Shown: positions 34,161 to 43,110, counted from the stretch's first letter. The stretch: DNA of 64,000 nucleotides from Acidovorax sp. (GCA_031277855.1 JAITLO010000031.1:62001-126000), one strand, 5' to 3'. Program-made: numbers and translations. The notes: generated by a model from the letters alone, not told the origin.

Positions 34161-35269
34161 TTTTTCGGAATCCAGCGAAAAAAAGCCAATTTGTTGTACA
34201 TGGAAAGATAAATCGTAATGCTGGCGAAGAGGGCAGTCAGTGTCAAAAATTTACTGTGCTGAAATATAACTGCCGCAGAGCAGGGGATTAGGGCATACCC
34301 CCACAAAAATGGAGATGTCAAACCATTTTGAGTGGCTTTGGATGAATTGGGGAACAGTTTTTTCGCCCAGCGTTTGTTAGCCAATGAATGTAGATGCACT
34401 GCATCAGGTTGCGTAGCCGCTGTTGCCTCACGTAGAAATTTTCTGCGGTAGATGCTGAATCCCACTTCAATAATGGGGTATGAGCATATAAGCAAGCTTG
34501 TCCAAGGTGAAATACTCGCATTACGCTCCGGCAAAAGTACTGCAACCCATGCAAGCGTAAATCCAAGAAAATAAGCGCCACCGTCTCCTAAAAAGATCTT
34601 GCCGCGCGGCCAATTTATTAAAAAGAAGCCGATAACTGCACCGGCAATAATCATGCAGGTGAAGGCCAAAGGAATATCTCCGGCCTGCCGGGCAATGAGT
34701 CCAAATGCCGCCAGCATGATGATGGCCGTACCCGCTGTCAGACCATTGAAACCATCAATGATGTTGATGGCATTGGCGACCCCACCGACGGCGAATGCTG
34801 TAAAGATGACAGAGAAGAATGTAAATCCCAGAAGAAAATCAACTCCGGGTATGTCTACATGGGTGATGGCGGTGCCCGTAATTCCCCAGCCTAAAACGCC
34901 AGAAGCCATGGTGGCAAGCAAGCGAGTTTTTACGGAAACTTTCTTGGTCACGTCTTCCAGTAAACCAAAAATAAAGGCCGGGATACCTGCGAGCAAGATG
35001 GTGCTGAGGATGGCGCGCTTTTCCGCTGCGGCAATGCCATGGCTGGATGCGGCAAATCCAGCGAGCACACCGACTGCGATACCGATACCGCCGATGCGTG
35101 GCGTAGGTGAGGTGTGCATTTTTTGAACGCCGTCGGTGCTGTCCATCGAAAAGCCGCCATGCCAGTTTTTGGTGAGTACGAGTAGCAGGCAAGTTGCAAA
35201 CGAGGCGATCGCGGCAATCAATGCGTCATAACGAAAGAGTTCGGCCAGCAAGAAAGAGGTATTGGGCAT
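34157..35269 (-). CDS. WecA/WbpL-type undecaprenyl-phosphate sugar-1-phosphate transferase
   Basis: A 370-residue polytopic enzyme of the MraY/WecA family with about eleven membrane segments. The signature regions are present in order: [24 protein letters not shown] (the DDxx region with Glu-Asp, common in this subfamily), [24 protein letters not shown] and the C-terminal [10 protein letters not shown]. It should start the repeat by attaching a HexNAc-1-P type sugar to undecaprenyl phosphate. As the first gene of the leftward locus, its promoter should lie in the 143 bases before argB. Several 60-base lines here are near 42% G+C, far below the flanks. Confidence 0.9.
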   Translation of the reverse strand: MPNTSFLLAELFRYDALIAAIASFATCLLLVLTKNWHGGFSMDSTDGVQKMHTSPTPRIGGIGIAVGVLAGFAASSHGIAAAEKRAILSTILLAGIPAFIFGLLEDVTKKVSVKTRLLATMASGVLGWGITGTAITHVDIPGVDFLLGFTFFSVIFTAFAVGGVANAINIIDGFNGLTAGTAIIMLAAFGLIARQAGDIPLAFTCMIIAGAVIGFFLINWPRGKIFLGDGGAYFLGFTLAWVAVLLPERNASISPWTSLLICSYPIIEVGFSIYRRKFLREATAATQPDAVHLHSLANKRWAKKLFPNSSKATQNGLTSPFLWGYALIPCSAAVIFQHSKFLTLTALFASITIYLSMYNKLAFFRWIPKK

Positions 35270-35412
35270 GCGAGAGGCTGAAAAGGCGATCTACGTCGTG
35301 TGCGGTCTTGGGTGGCTCGGGGAACAGTTTGTTGTGCAGAGCAGTCATGCAGTTACGGCACAATGCAAAGATTTCCTCAGACATTGTCCCACGTGACACA
35401 CAACTGATTGCT

Positions 35413-36306
35413 ATGACCGACACCATCACCCACATCGCCCCCCGCGACAAAGCCGAAATCCTCGCCCAGGCCCTGCCCTACATCCGCAAGTTCCATGGCA
35501 AGACCATGGTCATCAAGTATGGCGGCAACGCCATGACTGACCCTGCCTTGCAGGCAGACTTTGCGGAAGACGTGGTGTTGCTCAAGTTGGTGGGTATCAA
35601 TCCGGTGGTGGTGCATGGTGGGGGGCCGCAGATTGAAACCGCTCTGAACCGATTGGGTAAGAAGGGCGAGTTCATTCAGGGCATGCGGGTGACCGACGAA
35701 GAAACCATGGAAGTGGTGGAGTGGGTGCTGGCCGGCGAGGTGCAGCAGGACATCGTGGGCCTGATTCACCAGGCCGGAGGCAAGGCTGTGGGTCTGACGG
35801 GGCGTGATGGTGGCCTGATCCGTGCCAAAAAGCTGAAGTTGCTGGACAACAAAGACCCCAGCATCGAGTACGACGTGGGCCAGGTGGGCGACATCGTGGC
35901 CATCGACCCCAGCGTGGTCAAGGCGCTGCAGGACGACGCTTTTATTCCTGTCATCAGCCCGATTGGCTTTGGCGAGGAAAACGAGAGCTACAACATCAAC
36001 GCTGACGTGGTGGCCAGCAAGCTGGCCACGGTGCTGCAGGCCGAAAAACTGGTGCTGCTGACCAATACCCCCGGCGTGCTGGACAAGGCCGGCAAGCTGC
36101 TGACTGATTTGACGGCGCGTGAGATTGACGGCCTGTTTGCCGACGGCACCATCTCCGGCGGCATGCTGCCAAAGATCAGCGGTGCGCTGGACGCCGCCAA
36201 GGCCGGCGTGAATGCCGTGCACATCATTGACGGCCGTGTGCCGCATTCCATGTTGCTGGAAATTCTGACCGACCAGGCCTACGGCACCATGATTCGCAGC
36301 CATTGA
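35413..36306 (+). CDS. argB: Acetylglutamate kinase
   Basis: Second enzyme of arginine synthesis, phosphorylating N-acetylglutamate. The 297-residue protein has [10 protein letters not shown] (phosphate-binding Lys), [31 protein letters not shown] (substrate loop) and [12 protein letters not shown] (nucleotide site). It has the long N-terminal helix ([23 protein letters not shown]) of the hexameric, arginine-inhibited type. ATG 35413 is set by homology. In other Burkholderiales argB is close to slmA; here a two-component system lies between them. It is divergent from the polysaccharide locus. Confidence 0.96.
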   Translation: MTDTITHIAPRDKAEILAQALPYIRKFHGKTMVIKYGGNAMTDPALQADFAEDVVLLKLVGINPVVVHGGGPQIETALNRLGKKGEFIQGMRVTDEETMEVVEWVLAGEVQQDIVGLIHQAGGKAVGLTGRDGGLIRAKKLKLLDNKDPSIEYDVGQVGDIVAIDPSVVKALQDDAFIPVISPIGFGEENESYNINADVVASKLATVLQAEKLVLLTNTPGVLDKAGKLLTDLTAREIDGLFADGTISGGMLPKISGALDAAKAGVNAVHIIDGRVPHSMLLEILTDQAYGTMIRSH

Positions 36307-36313
36307 GCGCTGG

Positions 36314-36331
36314 CTTGCGGCTTGCCGCAAG
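36314..36331 (+). terminator. Hairpin after argB
   Basis: A 7-bp perfect stem CTTGCGG (36314-36320) / CCGCAAG (36325-36331) with a 4-base loop lies 8 bases after the argB stop. There is no T-run, so it may be an RNA-stabilising hairpin rather than an intrinsic terminator. Confidence 0.4.
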
Positions 36332-36523
36332 TTGGAGCCAAGTCCGCGCCTGTCCATGCAGCTCTTCTGTGTTGGCAGGCGTTTTTGCATGCGCAGATCA
36401 AGGCTGGCTTTGGCGCTTCGCAGGTCCAGAAGGGTGGCTGTAGGGCGGAGCCGCGTACACTTGCCCGAGGGCTGCACCTATGCATGCTGAGAGTCGAGAT
36501 TCAAAGACGCAGGAGAGCACAGC

Positions 36524-37252
36524 ATGCGTTTGCTGTTGGTAGAAGACGATGTGATGGTGGCCAGTGGCATCAAACTGGGCCTGACCGACGCGGGCTATGC
36601 CGTGGACTGGGTTGGCAGCGGTGAGCGGGCGCTGGAAGTGCTGATGGCCGAGTCATTCGATGTGGCAGTCATCGACATCGGCCTGCCGGGCATGGATGGC
36701 CTGGAGCTGACGCGCAGGCTGCGCCACCGTGACATGGCCAGCAATGCCATGCCGGTGCTGATTCTGACGGCGCGCGACGCGTTGCAGGACCGGGTGCAGG
36801 GCCTGGACTGGGGGGCGGATGACTATATGGTCAAACCCTTTGAGCTGCCCGAGCTGCTGGCGCGCTTGCGCGCCTTGCTGCGCCGCTCCCAGGCAGCGAC
36901 CTCGGCGGTGCTGAGCTTTGGGCCGCTGGAGCTGGACACGGCCGGCCGCAGCGCCGGTGTGCGCAGCAAAGATCCGCTGCTGGGTGAGCAGCTGCTGCCT
37001 ATAGACCTGGGGCCGCGCGAGTGGACGGTGCTGGAGTATTTGCTGATCCATGCACCCAAGCCGGCCAGCAAAGACAAGCTGCTGCAGGCGCTGACGGGTT
37101 GGGACAAGGAGATCACCCCCAACGCGGTGGAAGTCTATGTTTCGCGCCTGCGCGGCAAGCTGGAGCCCCATGGCGTGGCATTGCGATCCATACGCGGCTT
37201 TGGCTATCGGCTGGAGCTGTTGCAGCCCGAACCTCAGCCTCTTACGGTTTGA
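36524..37252 (+). CDS. OmpR-family response regulator (TctD/QseB-like)
   Basis: A 242-residue two-domain regulator. The receiver has the acidic pair LVEDDV, phospho-acceptor Asp in VAVIDIGLPGMDG (about residue 51), Thr in LILTARD and Lys in MVKPFELPELLARLRALLRR. The C-terminal winged helix shows LGPREWTVLEYLLIHAPKPASKDKLLQAL and VYVSRLRGKLEPHGVALRSIRGFGYRLE. A short insertion between domains (GRSAGVRSKDPLLGEQLLP) is longer than usual. GGAG lies 9 bases upstream of the ATG. It is paired with the kinase gene 117 bases downstream. Confidence 0.92.
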   Translation: MRLLLVEDDVMVASGIKLGLTDAGYAVDWVGSGERALEVLMAESFDVAVIDIGLPGMDGLELTRRLRHRDMASNAMPVLILTARDALQDRVQGLDWGADDYMVKPFELPELLARLRALLRRSQAATSAVLSFGPLELDTAGRSAGVRSKDPLLGEQLLPIDLGPREWTVLEYLLIHAPKPASKDKLLQALTGWDKEITPNAVEVYVSRLRGKLEPHGVALRSIRGFGYRLELLQPEPQPLTV

Positions 37253-37369
37253 AAAACATGAGCACGGTGTGCTGATACCCAGCCGGTTTCAGATGCATTT
37301 CTCATTCAAACTGAGTACGTATCTGCGCTAGGTGCTAGGTGCTGGTGCTCCTTAAAGCAGAGTCCTTCC

Positions 37370-38845
37370 ATGACGCCAGTTCAGGGCCGCAGCATGACGC
37401 CGCGCGGCAATATGACCACCACGCTGCGCAACCGGCTGCTGGTGCTCTTGGTATTGCCCGTGTGCGTGCTGGCCTTGGTGGGCAGCTGGTGGGGCTATAG
37501 ATCGGCCGAGGCGGCTGCAAGCCAGCATGACCAGCGCTTGCTGCGCCTGCTGCCGCAGATGCTGGACTCCGTCATGGCCCCTGCCATGGACGCGAACATG
37601 GAGCCGCTGATGGCGTTCTCGCCCGGCATCGACGAGTTTTTGCGCAACCGCAGCGGCATCACCGGCTACGCCGTGGCCGATCTGGACGGCCATGTGCTGG
37701 CGGGCGACCCCTGGATCAGCGTGGTCGTGCCCACCACGCCGGCGGCGGAGTTCCACAGCCAGGAGTTTGGCGGCATCACCTACCGTGTGGCCGTGCAGCG
37801 CGGCATGACGGCAGGTGCGGGCGAAATGGTGGTGGCCCTGGCCGATGGCTCGGACGTGCGCCAGCAATGGCGCCACCAGCTGCTGACCCATGTGCTCATG
37901 CCCAATATGCTGCTGGTGATTGCCGCAGCCTGGTTGATTTACTGGTCGGTGCGCAAGGCTTTCCAGCCCCTGGTGGCCCTGGCCCAGACGGTGGAAAGCC
38001 GCTCTCCACGGGATTTGAGTGCCATCGATGAATCCACCTCGCCCGCAGAAGTGCGGCCGCTGGTGGAGTCGCTGAACCGATTGTTCGGCCTGGTTCATGC
38101 ACAGTCCGAAACCCAGCGCCGTTTTGTGGCCGATGCCGCCCACCAGCTACGCACCCCGCTGGCCGCGCTGCAGGCCCAAGTGGAGGCCTGGGCGTTGATG
38201 GCGGCCCAGGCCGAGCGCCAGGGTACCGGTGTTGGCAGTCAGCCGACAGCGCCGCAGCCAGCAGGCCTTTTTTTATCGACCGAGCAGATTGAAAAGCTGC
38301 GCAATGCCACGCGCCGCACTTCGCAACTGGCCCACCAACTGCTGGCGCTGTCACGCGCCGATGCCCGCCAGGTGCAGTCCCAGCCGTCCGAGCGGGTGGA
38401 CTTGAAGGCCTTGTGCGAGAACATGCTGGAGGCTTTTTGGGAAAGCGCATCGACCAAGCAGATCGACCTGGGGCTGGAGGTTGCCCCCGCCCATGTCTCT
38501 GGCCAGGCCTGGCTGCTGCGCGAGCTGCTGTCCAACCTGGTGGACAACGCCATCAAGTACACGCCCGAGGGCGGGCAGGTCACGGTGCGCTGTGGCCGCA
38601 GGCGCACGGACGATGGCCAAGGGCAGGCCTTTTTGCAGGTGGAGGACGATGGCCCCGGCGTGCCCGAGGCCGAGCAGGCGCGCATTCTGGAGCGTTTTTA
38701 CCGCCTGCCCGGCAGCGTTGGCGCGGGCTCGGGGCTGGGGCTGGCCATTGCCAATGAAATTGCCCAAGGCCACCACGCCACGCTGCAGCTGTCGCCCGCT
38801 TCGGGGCGGCAGGGCTTGTTGGTGACGCTGCTGTTTCCGGAATGA
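37370..38845 (+). CDS. Sensor histidine kinase (TctE-like)
   Basis: A 491-residue kinase. Membrane segment 1 is at residues about 22-42. A periplasmic sensing domain of about 130 residues (2CSK_N-like) follows, then membrane segment 2 (LLTHVLMPNMLLVIAAAWLIYW) and HAMP. The DHp helix has the phospho-acceptor His in RRFVADAAHQLRTPLAALQ, with an extra insert of about 40 residues rich in Gln and Pro in the dimerisation helix region. The ATPase has NLVDNAIKYTPEGG, DDGPGV and GSGLGLAIANEIA. The TctDE family controls tricarboxylate uptake; no transporter is adjacent here, so the signal is unknown. Alternative starts exist at 37394 and 37412. Confidence 0.9.
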   Translation: MTPVQGRSMTPRGNMTTTLRNRLLVLLVLPVCVLALVGSWWGYRSAEAAASQHDQRLLRLLPQMLDSVMAPAMDANMEPLMAFSPGIDEFLRNRSGITGYAVADLDGHVLAGDPWISVVVPTTPAAEFHSQEFGGITYRVAVQRGMTAGAGEMVVALADGSDVRQQWRHQLLTHVLMPNMLLVIAAAWLIYWSVRKAFQPLVALAQTVESRSPRDLSAIDESTSPAEVRPLVESLNRLFGLVHAQSETQRRFVADAAHQLRTPLAALQAQVEAWALMAAQAERQGTGVGSQPTAPQPAGLFLSTEQIEKLRNATRRTSQLAHQLLALSRADARQVQSQPSERVDLKALCENMLEAFWESASTKQIDLGLEVAPAHVSGQAWLLRELLSNLVDNAIKYTPEGGQVTVRCGRRRTDDGQGQAFLQVEDDGPGVPEAEQARILERFYRLPGSVGAGSGLGLAIANEIAQGHHATLQLSPASGRQGLLVTLLFPE

Positions 38846-38985
38846 GCACAGGCTTTGTATCGAACTGCGTACCAAAAATTTTCGGCAAATTCCTATTGAC
38901 ACATATATTTACACAAGAACTGACAAGCGGTTACTTTTGAAAAGTGCTGTGCGAGAATGGAACGGTTGTTACATTTGAGAGCCCT

Positions 38986-39672
38986 ATGTCTGCTTCTGTG
39001 TCCGAAGAGATTTGCCTGCCCGCCGAAAACGAAGCGCCAGTGGCCACTGCTGCCGAGACAACACGCACACGCAAACGCCCCAAACCTGGCGAGCGTCGCG
39101 AGCAAATCCTGCAGGCACTGGCGGCCATGCTGGAAAAGCCCGGCTCCGAACGCATCACCACGGCTGCCTTGGCAGCCAGCTTGTCGGTGAGTGAAGCGGC
39201 TCTGTACCGCCACTTCGCCAGCAAGGCCCAGATGTACGAAGGCTTGATCGAGTTCATCGAGCAATCGGTGTTCACGCTGGTGCAGCAAATCGTCACCCGC
39301 GAGGTTGAAGAAGGCCAGGTCACGGTCGAGGACGGTGCCCGCCGTGCCGCGCGTGCCGTGGCTGTAGTGCTGCAATTTGCGGAGCGCAACCCCGGCATGG
39401 TGCGCGTCATGGTGGGTGATGCCATCCTGTTTGAGCACGAGCGCCTGCAAGCACGCATGAACCAGTTCTTTGAGCGCATCGAATCCACGCTGCGCCAATG
39501 CCTGCGTCCTGCTGCAGACGCTCTGGGCTCGGCCACGCCGACCGTGGATGCCAACGTGGCAGCCAGCGTGCTGACCTCGTTCATGCTGGGCCGCATGCAG
39601 CGCTTTGCACGCACCGGTTTCCGCCGCCTGCCCACCGAGCACCTGGACGCCAGCCTGGCCATGATGCTCTGA
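38986..39672 (+). CDS. slmA: Nucleoid occlusion factor SlmA (TetR fold)
   Basis: A 228-residue TetR-fold protein. The DNA-binding domain is KPGERREQILQALAAML...ITTAALAASLSVSEAALYRHFASKAQMYEGLIEFIE, which matches SlmA. The conserved FtsZ-interacting region and the GMVRVMVGDAILFEHERLQARMNQFFERIE block follow. SlmA binds specific chromosomal sites and blocks Z-ring assembly over the nucleoid. It differs from the E. coli form by a longer disordered N-terminus with Thr/Arg/Lys (TTRTRKRPKP). ATG 38986 follows TTTGAGAG; an earlier start at 38944 is less likely. Confidence 0.9.
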   Translation: MSASVSEEICLPAENEAPVATAAETTRTRKRPKPGERREQILQALAAMLEKPGSERITTAALAASLSVSEAALYRHFASKAQMYEGLIEFIEQSVFTLVQQIVTREVEEGQVTVEDGARRAARAVAVVLQFAERNPGMVRVMVGDAILFEHERLQARMNQFFERIESTLRQCLRPAADALGSATPTVDANVAASVLTSFMLGRMQRFARTGFRRLPTEHLDASLAMML

Positions 39673-39681
39673 GTTGGCGCT

Positions 39682-39716
39682 GCACCAGCGTTGCCCGTTG
39701 AAGGGCTCCCTGGTGC
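39682..39716 (+). terminator. Hairpin after slmA
   Basis: An outer stem GCACCAG (39682-39688) / CTGGTGC (39710-39716) encloses an inner stem GCCC (39693-39696) / GGGC (39703-39706). It sits 10 bases after the slmA stop. No T-run follows, so intrinsic termination is uncertain. Confidence 0.4.
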
Positions 39717-39877
39717 GCTGACTGGCCGGCCTCTACCCAGATTGCGGGGCTGTTTTCTGGGTTCCCAAGGTTGCCGGCGGGTTACTTTTTGTCGGTTAAA
39801 CGCGACATTTTGCTGACAAAGGGATTGGGTATTTACCCTTGGTCAGCTTTCCGAAAGCCCAGAGTTTGCGCAAAATA

Positions 39878-39889
39878 GAACGATCGTTC
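39878..39889. promoter_or_regulatory. Palindromic operator in front of the TetR gene
   Basis: GAACGATCGTTC is a perfect 12-bp palindrome ending 14 bases before the ATG of the TetR regulator, inside an A+T-rich stretch likely to be its promoter. Its size and position fit an autoregulatory TetR-family binding site. I did not see a second copy ahead of the acyl-CoA dehydrogenase gene. Confidence 0.7.
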
Positions 39890-39903
39890 GTTTTATTTGC
39901 GTC

Positions 39904-40608
39904 ATGACTGCTTTCAAGGCCCATTCTTCCGCCCACCCTGCCTCTGCTGCCGACGACCTGCCGTTGGGTGAGCAGCCCTTGCCGCCCGTGGCCGGTGCCC
40001 GCCCGCGCTCTGCCCAGAAGGGCCAGCAGACCAAGGCCGCCATCATCGACACCGCCTTGAACATGGCCATGCACATCGGCCTGGAAGGCCTGTCCATAGG
40101 CGCATTGGCCCAGGCCCTGGGCATGAGCAAGTCCGGCGTGTTTGCTCACTTCGGATCGCGCGAGGAACTGCAGATCTCCGTGGTGCTGGAATACCACCGC
40201 CGCTTCGAGCAGGAGGTGTTCTTCCCCGCTATCCGTGTGCAGCGTGGTCTGCCACGGCTGCGCGCCCTGTTTGCCAACTGGATGAAGCGGACTTCCATCG
40301 AGTTGGACTCCGGCTGCATCTACATCAGCGGTGCCATTGAATTCGACGAGCGCATAGGCCCTGTGCGCGATGCCCTGGTGGAGTCGGTCAGCACCTGGCA
40401 TGCCGCGCTGCGCCGCGCCATCGTCCAGTGCAAGGAAAGCGGCGATCTGCGCGCCGACACCGATGCCTCCCAGATGCTGTTTGAGGTGCACGGCCTGATC
40501 CTGGTGCTGCACTACGAAGCGCGCTTTATGCGCCTGCCCGACTCCCTGCCCCGCGCCCAGCGTGGCTTTGACAACATCTTGCAGCGCTACGGCATGCCCG
40601 AGGCCTGA
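39904..40608 (+). CDS. TetR-family regulator of the beta-oxidation cluster
   Basis: A 234-residue regulator. A 40-residue Pro/Ala-rich lead precedes the DNA-binding domain KAAIIDTALNMAMHIGLEGLSIGALAQALGMSKSGVFAHFGSREELQ. The ligand domain follows (FEQEVFFPAIRVQRGLPRLRALFANWMKRT). TetR proteins located next to acyl-CoA dehydrogenase genes are commonly acyl-CoA-responsive repressors (FadR or PsrA-like). The adjacent palindrome suggests autoregulation. The acyl-CoA dehydrogenase starts 81 bases downstream. Confidence 0.88.
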   Translation: MTAFKAHSSAHPASAADDLPLGEQPLPPVAGARPRSAQKGQQTKAAIIDTALNMAMHIGLEGLSIGALAQALGMSKSGVFAHFGSREELQISVVLEYHRRFEQEVFFPAIRVQRGLPRLRALFANWMKRTSIELDSGCIYISGAIEFDERIGPVRDALVESVSTWHAALRRAIVQCKESGDLRADTDASQMLFEVHGLILVLHYEARFMRLPDSLPRAQRGFDNILQRYGMPEA

Positions 40609-40689
40609 GCGGCCAAGCAGCCTTTGCACAGGCCGCTGCCATTTCTTTTCCCATATCTACATACGTACACACCAAGAGGAGACCCATCC

Positions 40690-42486
40690 ATGCCCAGCTA
40701 CAACCCGCCTCTGCGCGATATGCAATTCCTCATGCACGAGGTGTTCAAGATCACCGAGGCCTACCAGCAAATGCCCACGCATGCCGAGGTCGATGCCGAC
40801 ACCATCAACGCCGTGCTGGAAGAAGCGGGCAAGTTCGCTGCCAACGTCACCTTTCCGCTGAACATCAGCGGTGACGAAGAAGGTTGCCAACTGGACAAGA
40901 GCACCCACGAGGTGACCACGCCCAAGGGCTACAAAGCGGCCTATGCCCAGTTTGTGGAAGGTGGCTGGCCTGCACTGTCCTGCGACCCCAAGTACGGCGG
41001 CCAGGGCCTGCCCTTTGTGGTGAACTCCGCGCTGTACGAAATGCTCAACAGCGCCAACCAGGCCTGGACCATGTACCCCGGCCTGTCGCACGGCGCTTAT
41101 GAAGCACTGCACGCCCATGGCTCGCCCGCGCTGCAGGCCAAATACCTGCCCAAGCTCACCAGCGGCGAGTGGACCGGCACCATGTGCCTGACCGAGCCCC
41201 ATTGCGGCACCGACCTGGGCCTGCTGCGCAGCAAGGCCGAGCCCCAGGCCGATGGCAGCTACAAGATCACCGGCAACAAGATCTTCATCTCCGCTGGCGA
41301 GCATGACTTCACCGACAACATCGTCCACCTGGTGCTGGCACGCCTGCCCGACGCACCGGCCGGCTCCAAGGGCATCAGCCTGTTCGTGGTGCCCAAATAC
41401 CTGGTGAATGCCGATGGCTCTCTGGGCGCGCGCAACGGCATCTACTGCGGTGGCCTGGAGCACAAGATGGGCATCAAGTCCAACGCTACGGCCCAGATCG
41501 TGATGGAAGACGCCGTGGGTGAGCTGGTGGGTCAGCCCAACAAGGGCCTGCAAGCCATGTTTGTGATGATGAATGCCGCGCGCCTGGGCGTGGGCAACCA
41601 GTCGCTGGGCCTGACCGAAGTGGCCTTCCAGAACGCCCTGGCCTATGCCAAGGACCGTTTGCAAATGCGCTCGCTGTCCGGCACCAAGGCCAAGGACAAG
41701 CCGGCAGACCCCATCATCGTCCACCCCGATGTGCGTCGCATGCTGCTCACGGCCAAGGCCTATGCAGAAGGCGGCCGCGCGCTGTCCACCTTCTGCGCGC
41801 TGCTGATCGACCAGGAACTCAACCACCCGGATGAAAAAGTGCGTGCCGACAGCGCCGATCTGGTTGCGCTGCTGACCCCCATCGTCAAGGCCTTCTTGAC
41901 CGACAACGGCTGGATCGCCACCACCCAGAGCCAGCAGGTATTTGGCGGCCATGGCTTCATCAAGGAATGGGGCATGGAGCAGTTTGTGCGCGACAACCGC
42001 ATCAACATGATCTACGAAGGCACCAACGGCGTGCAGGCCCTGGACCTGCTGGGCCGCAAGGTGCTGGGCAACCAGGGCGCTTCGCTGAAGAAGTTCGGCA
42101 AGCTGATTGCCAAGCTGGTGGAGGAAGAGGGCGTCAACGAAAAGATGAGCGAGTTCATCACTCCCGTGGCCATGCTGGGCGAGCAGATGACCAAGTTCAC
42201 CACCGAGATCGGCTTCAAGGGCATGCAAAACCCTGATGAAGTCGGCGCCGCTTCGGTGGACTATCTGCGTGTGGCCGGTCACCTGGTGTTTGGCTATCTG
42301 TTTGCCCGCATGGCCCAGGTGTCGCTGCGCGCCATGGCCGATGGCAACACCGACCCCTTCTACGTGGCCAAGCTGCAGGTGGCGCGTTTTTACTTCGCCA
42401 AGCTGTTCCCCGAAACCGCCACGCTGATGCGCACCGCGCGCGCTGGCAGCAAGACGCTGATGGACAGCGACGCCGCACTGGCTTGA
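40690..42486 (+). CDS. Acyl-CoA dehydrogenase with C-terminal extension
   Basis: A 598-residue flavoenzyme introducing the alpha-beta double bond in acyl-CoA. It has an N-terminal cap domain, a central domain with MCLTEPHCGTDLGLLRSKAEP and KITGNKIFISAGEHD, and a C-terminal domain with QVFGGHGFIKEWGMEQFVRDNRINMIYEGTNGVQALDL, which carries the catalytic Glu. About 120 residues beyond this form the extra domain of the long acyl-CoA dehydrogenases, which act on long or bulky substrates. AAGAGGAG lies 9 bases before ATG 40690. A strong hairpin follows at 42488-42511. Confidence 0.94.
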   Translation: MPSYNPPLRDMQFLMHEVFKITEAYQQMPTHAEVDADTINAVLEEAGKFAANVTFPLNISGDEEGCQLDKSTHEVTTPKGYKAAYAQFVEGGWPALSCDPKYGGQGLPFVVNSALYEMLNSANQAWTMYPGLSHGAYEALHAHGSPALQAKYLPKLTSGEWTGTMCLTEPHCGTDLGLLRSKAEPQADGSYKITGNKIFISAGEHDFTDNIVHLVLARLPDAPAGSKGISLFVVPKYLVNADGSLGARNGIYCGGLEHKMGIKSNATAQIVMEDAVGELVGQPNKGLQAMFVMMNAARLGVGNQSLGLTEVAFQNALAYAKDRLQMRSLSGTKAKDKPADPIIVHPDVRRMLLTAKAYAEGGRALSTFCALLIDQELNHPDEKVRADSADLVALLTPIVKAFLTDNGWIATTQSQQVFGGHGFIKEWGMEQFVRDNRINMIYEGTNGVQALDLLGRKVLGNQGASLKKFGKLIAKLVEEEGVNEKMSEFITPVAMLGEQMTKFTTEIGFKGMQNPDEVGAASVDYLRVAGHLVFGYLFARMAQVSLRAMADGNTDPFYVAKLQVARFYFAKLFPETATLMRTARAGSKTLMDSDAALA

Positions 42487-42487
42487 T

Positions 42488-42511
42488 GAGGCAGAGGTGC
42501 CGCTCTGCCTC
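42488..42511 (+). terminator. Hairpin directly after the acyl-CoA dehydrogenase gene
   Basis: A 9-bp perfect stem GAGGCAGAG (42488-42496) / CTCTGCCTC (42503-42511), loop GTGCCG, one base after the stop codon. The downstream sequence is TTCAAAA, not a T-run, so partial termination or mRNA protection is as likely as full termination. Confidence 0.5.
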
Positions 42512-42571
42512 TTCAAAAGCAGAGCGGCTTGTGGAGACAAACCCTGAACTTCCCATAGAAAGGGCCTGGAG

Positions 42572-43015
42572 ATGAAGAAGATTCAAGCACTGGCAGCTGC
42601 GGTTTTGGTAGCGGGGGGCATGTCCGCCGCCTGGGCAGACATGACGCCCGTGGGCACCTGGCGCAGCGTGGACGACAAGACCGGCGAGGCCAAGTCGGAA
42701 ATCCAGATCACCGAAAGCGCCGGCGTGGTCAGCGGCCATGTCAGCAAGCTGCTGCGCAAGGGCGTGGATCCAACGGCCTTGTGCACCGAATGCAAGGACG
42801 GCCTGAAAGACAAGCCCATGGTGGGCCTGCCCATCATCACCGGCGCCAAAAAGGCCGAGGGCAAGGATGTCTGGGAGGGCGGCAAGATCCTCGATCCCGA
42901 AAGCGGCAAAAGCTACACCCTGCGCCTGACGCCGATTGAAGACGGCAAAAAGCTGGAAGTGCGCGGCTCCATCGGCCCCTTCGGCCGTACCCAGACCTGG
43001 GTGCGCGTGCAGTAA
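42572..43015 (+). CDS. DUF2147 secreted protein
   Basis: A 147-residue exported protein. The signal peptide (MKKIQALAAAVLVAGGMSAAWA, cut near residue 22) is clear. The mature part has the DUF2147 pattern PVGTWRSVDDKTGEAKSEIQI, then a disulfide-type pair CTECK in the middle, and GGKILDPESGKSYTLRLTP, with the end RTQTWVRV. The function is not established; the fold is lipocalin-like. It lies between the acyl-CoA dehydrogenase and the multifunctional beta-oxidation gene on the same strand, a frequent association in Comamonadaceae, and may act in lipid or membrane handling. Confidence 0.9.
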   Translation: MKKIQALAAAVLVAGGMSAAWADMTPVGTWRSVDDKTGEAKSEIQITESAGVVSGHVSKLLRKGVDPTALCTECKDGLKDKPMVGLPIITGAKKAEGKDVWEGGKILDPESGKSYTLRLTPIEDGKKLEVRGSIGPFGRTQTWVRVQ

Positions 43016-43062
43016 GCAGGCCCGCCGCAAGGCCTTTCCCCTCTCTTATTTTTCCCCATTTC

Positions 43063-43094
43063 GACGCAGCCCGGCCCAGGGGGCGGGCTGCGTC
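43063..43094 (+). terminator. Strong 11-bp hairpin before the beta-oxidation multienzyme gene
   Basis: Perfect stem GACGCAGCCCG (43063-43073) / CGGGCTGCGTC (43084-43094) with a 10-base loop, ending 16 bases before the ATG at 43111. It is followed by CTCTCACCCTTTAT with no T-run. It is either a terminator for DUF2147 or a 5' leader structure that could influence translation of the next gene. Confidence 0.5.
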
Positions 43095-43110
43095 CTCTCA
43101 CCCTTTATCC

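Noticed and set aside
34157..35269. Glu-Asp in place of Asp-Asp in the WecA-like enzyme as a possible inactivating change
   Set aside because: The GLxEDxTK form is common in the WbpL-like subfamily, and the other motifs (NxxDGxNGL, GDGG, HLHS) are intact.
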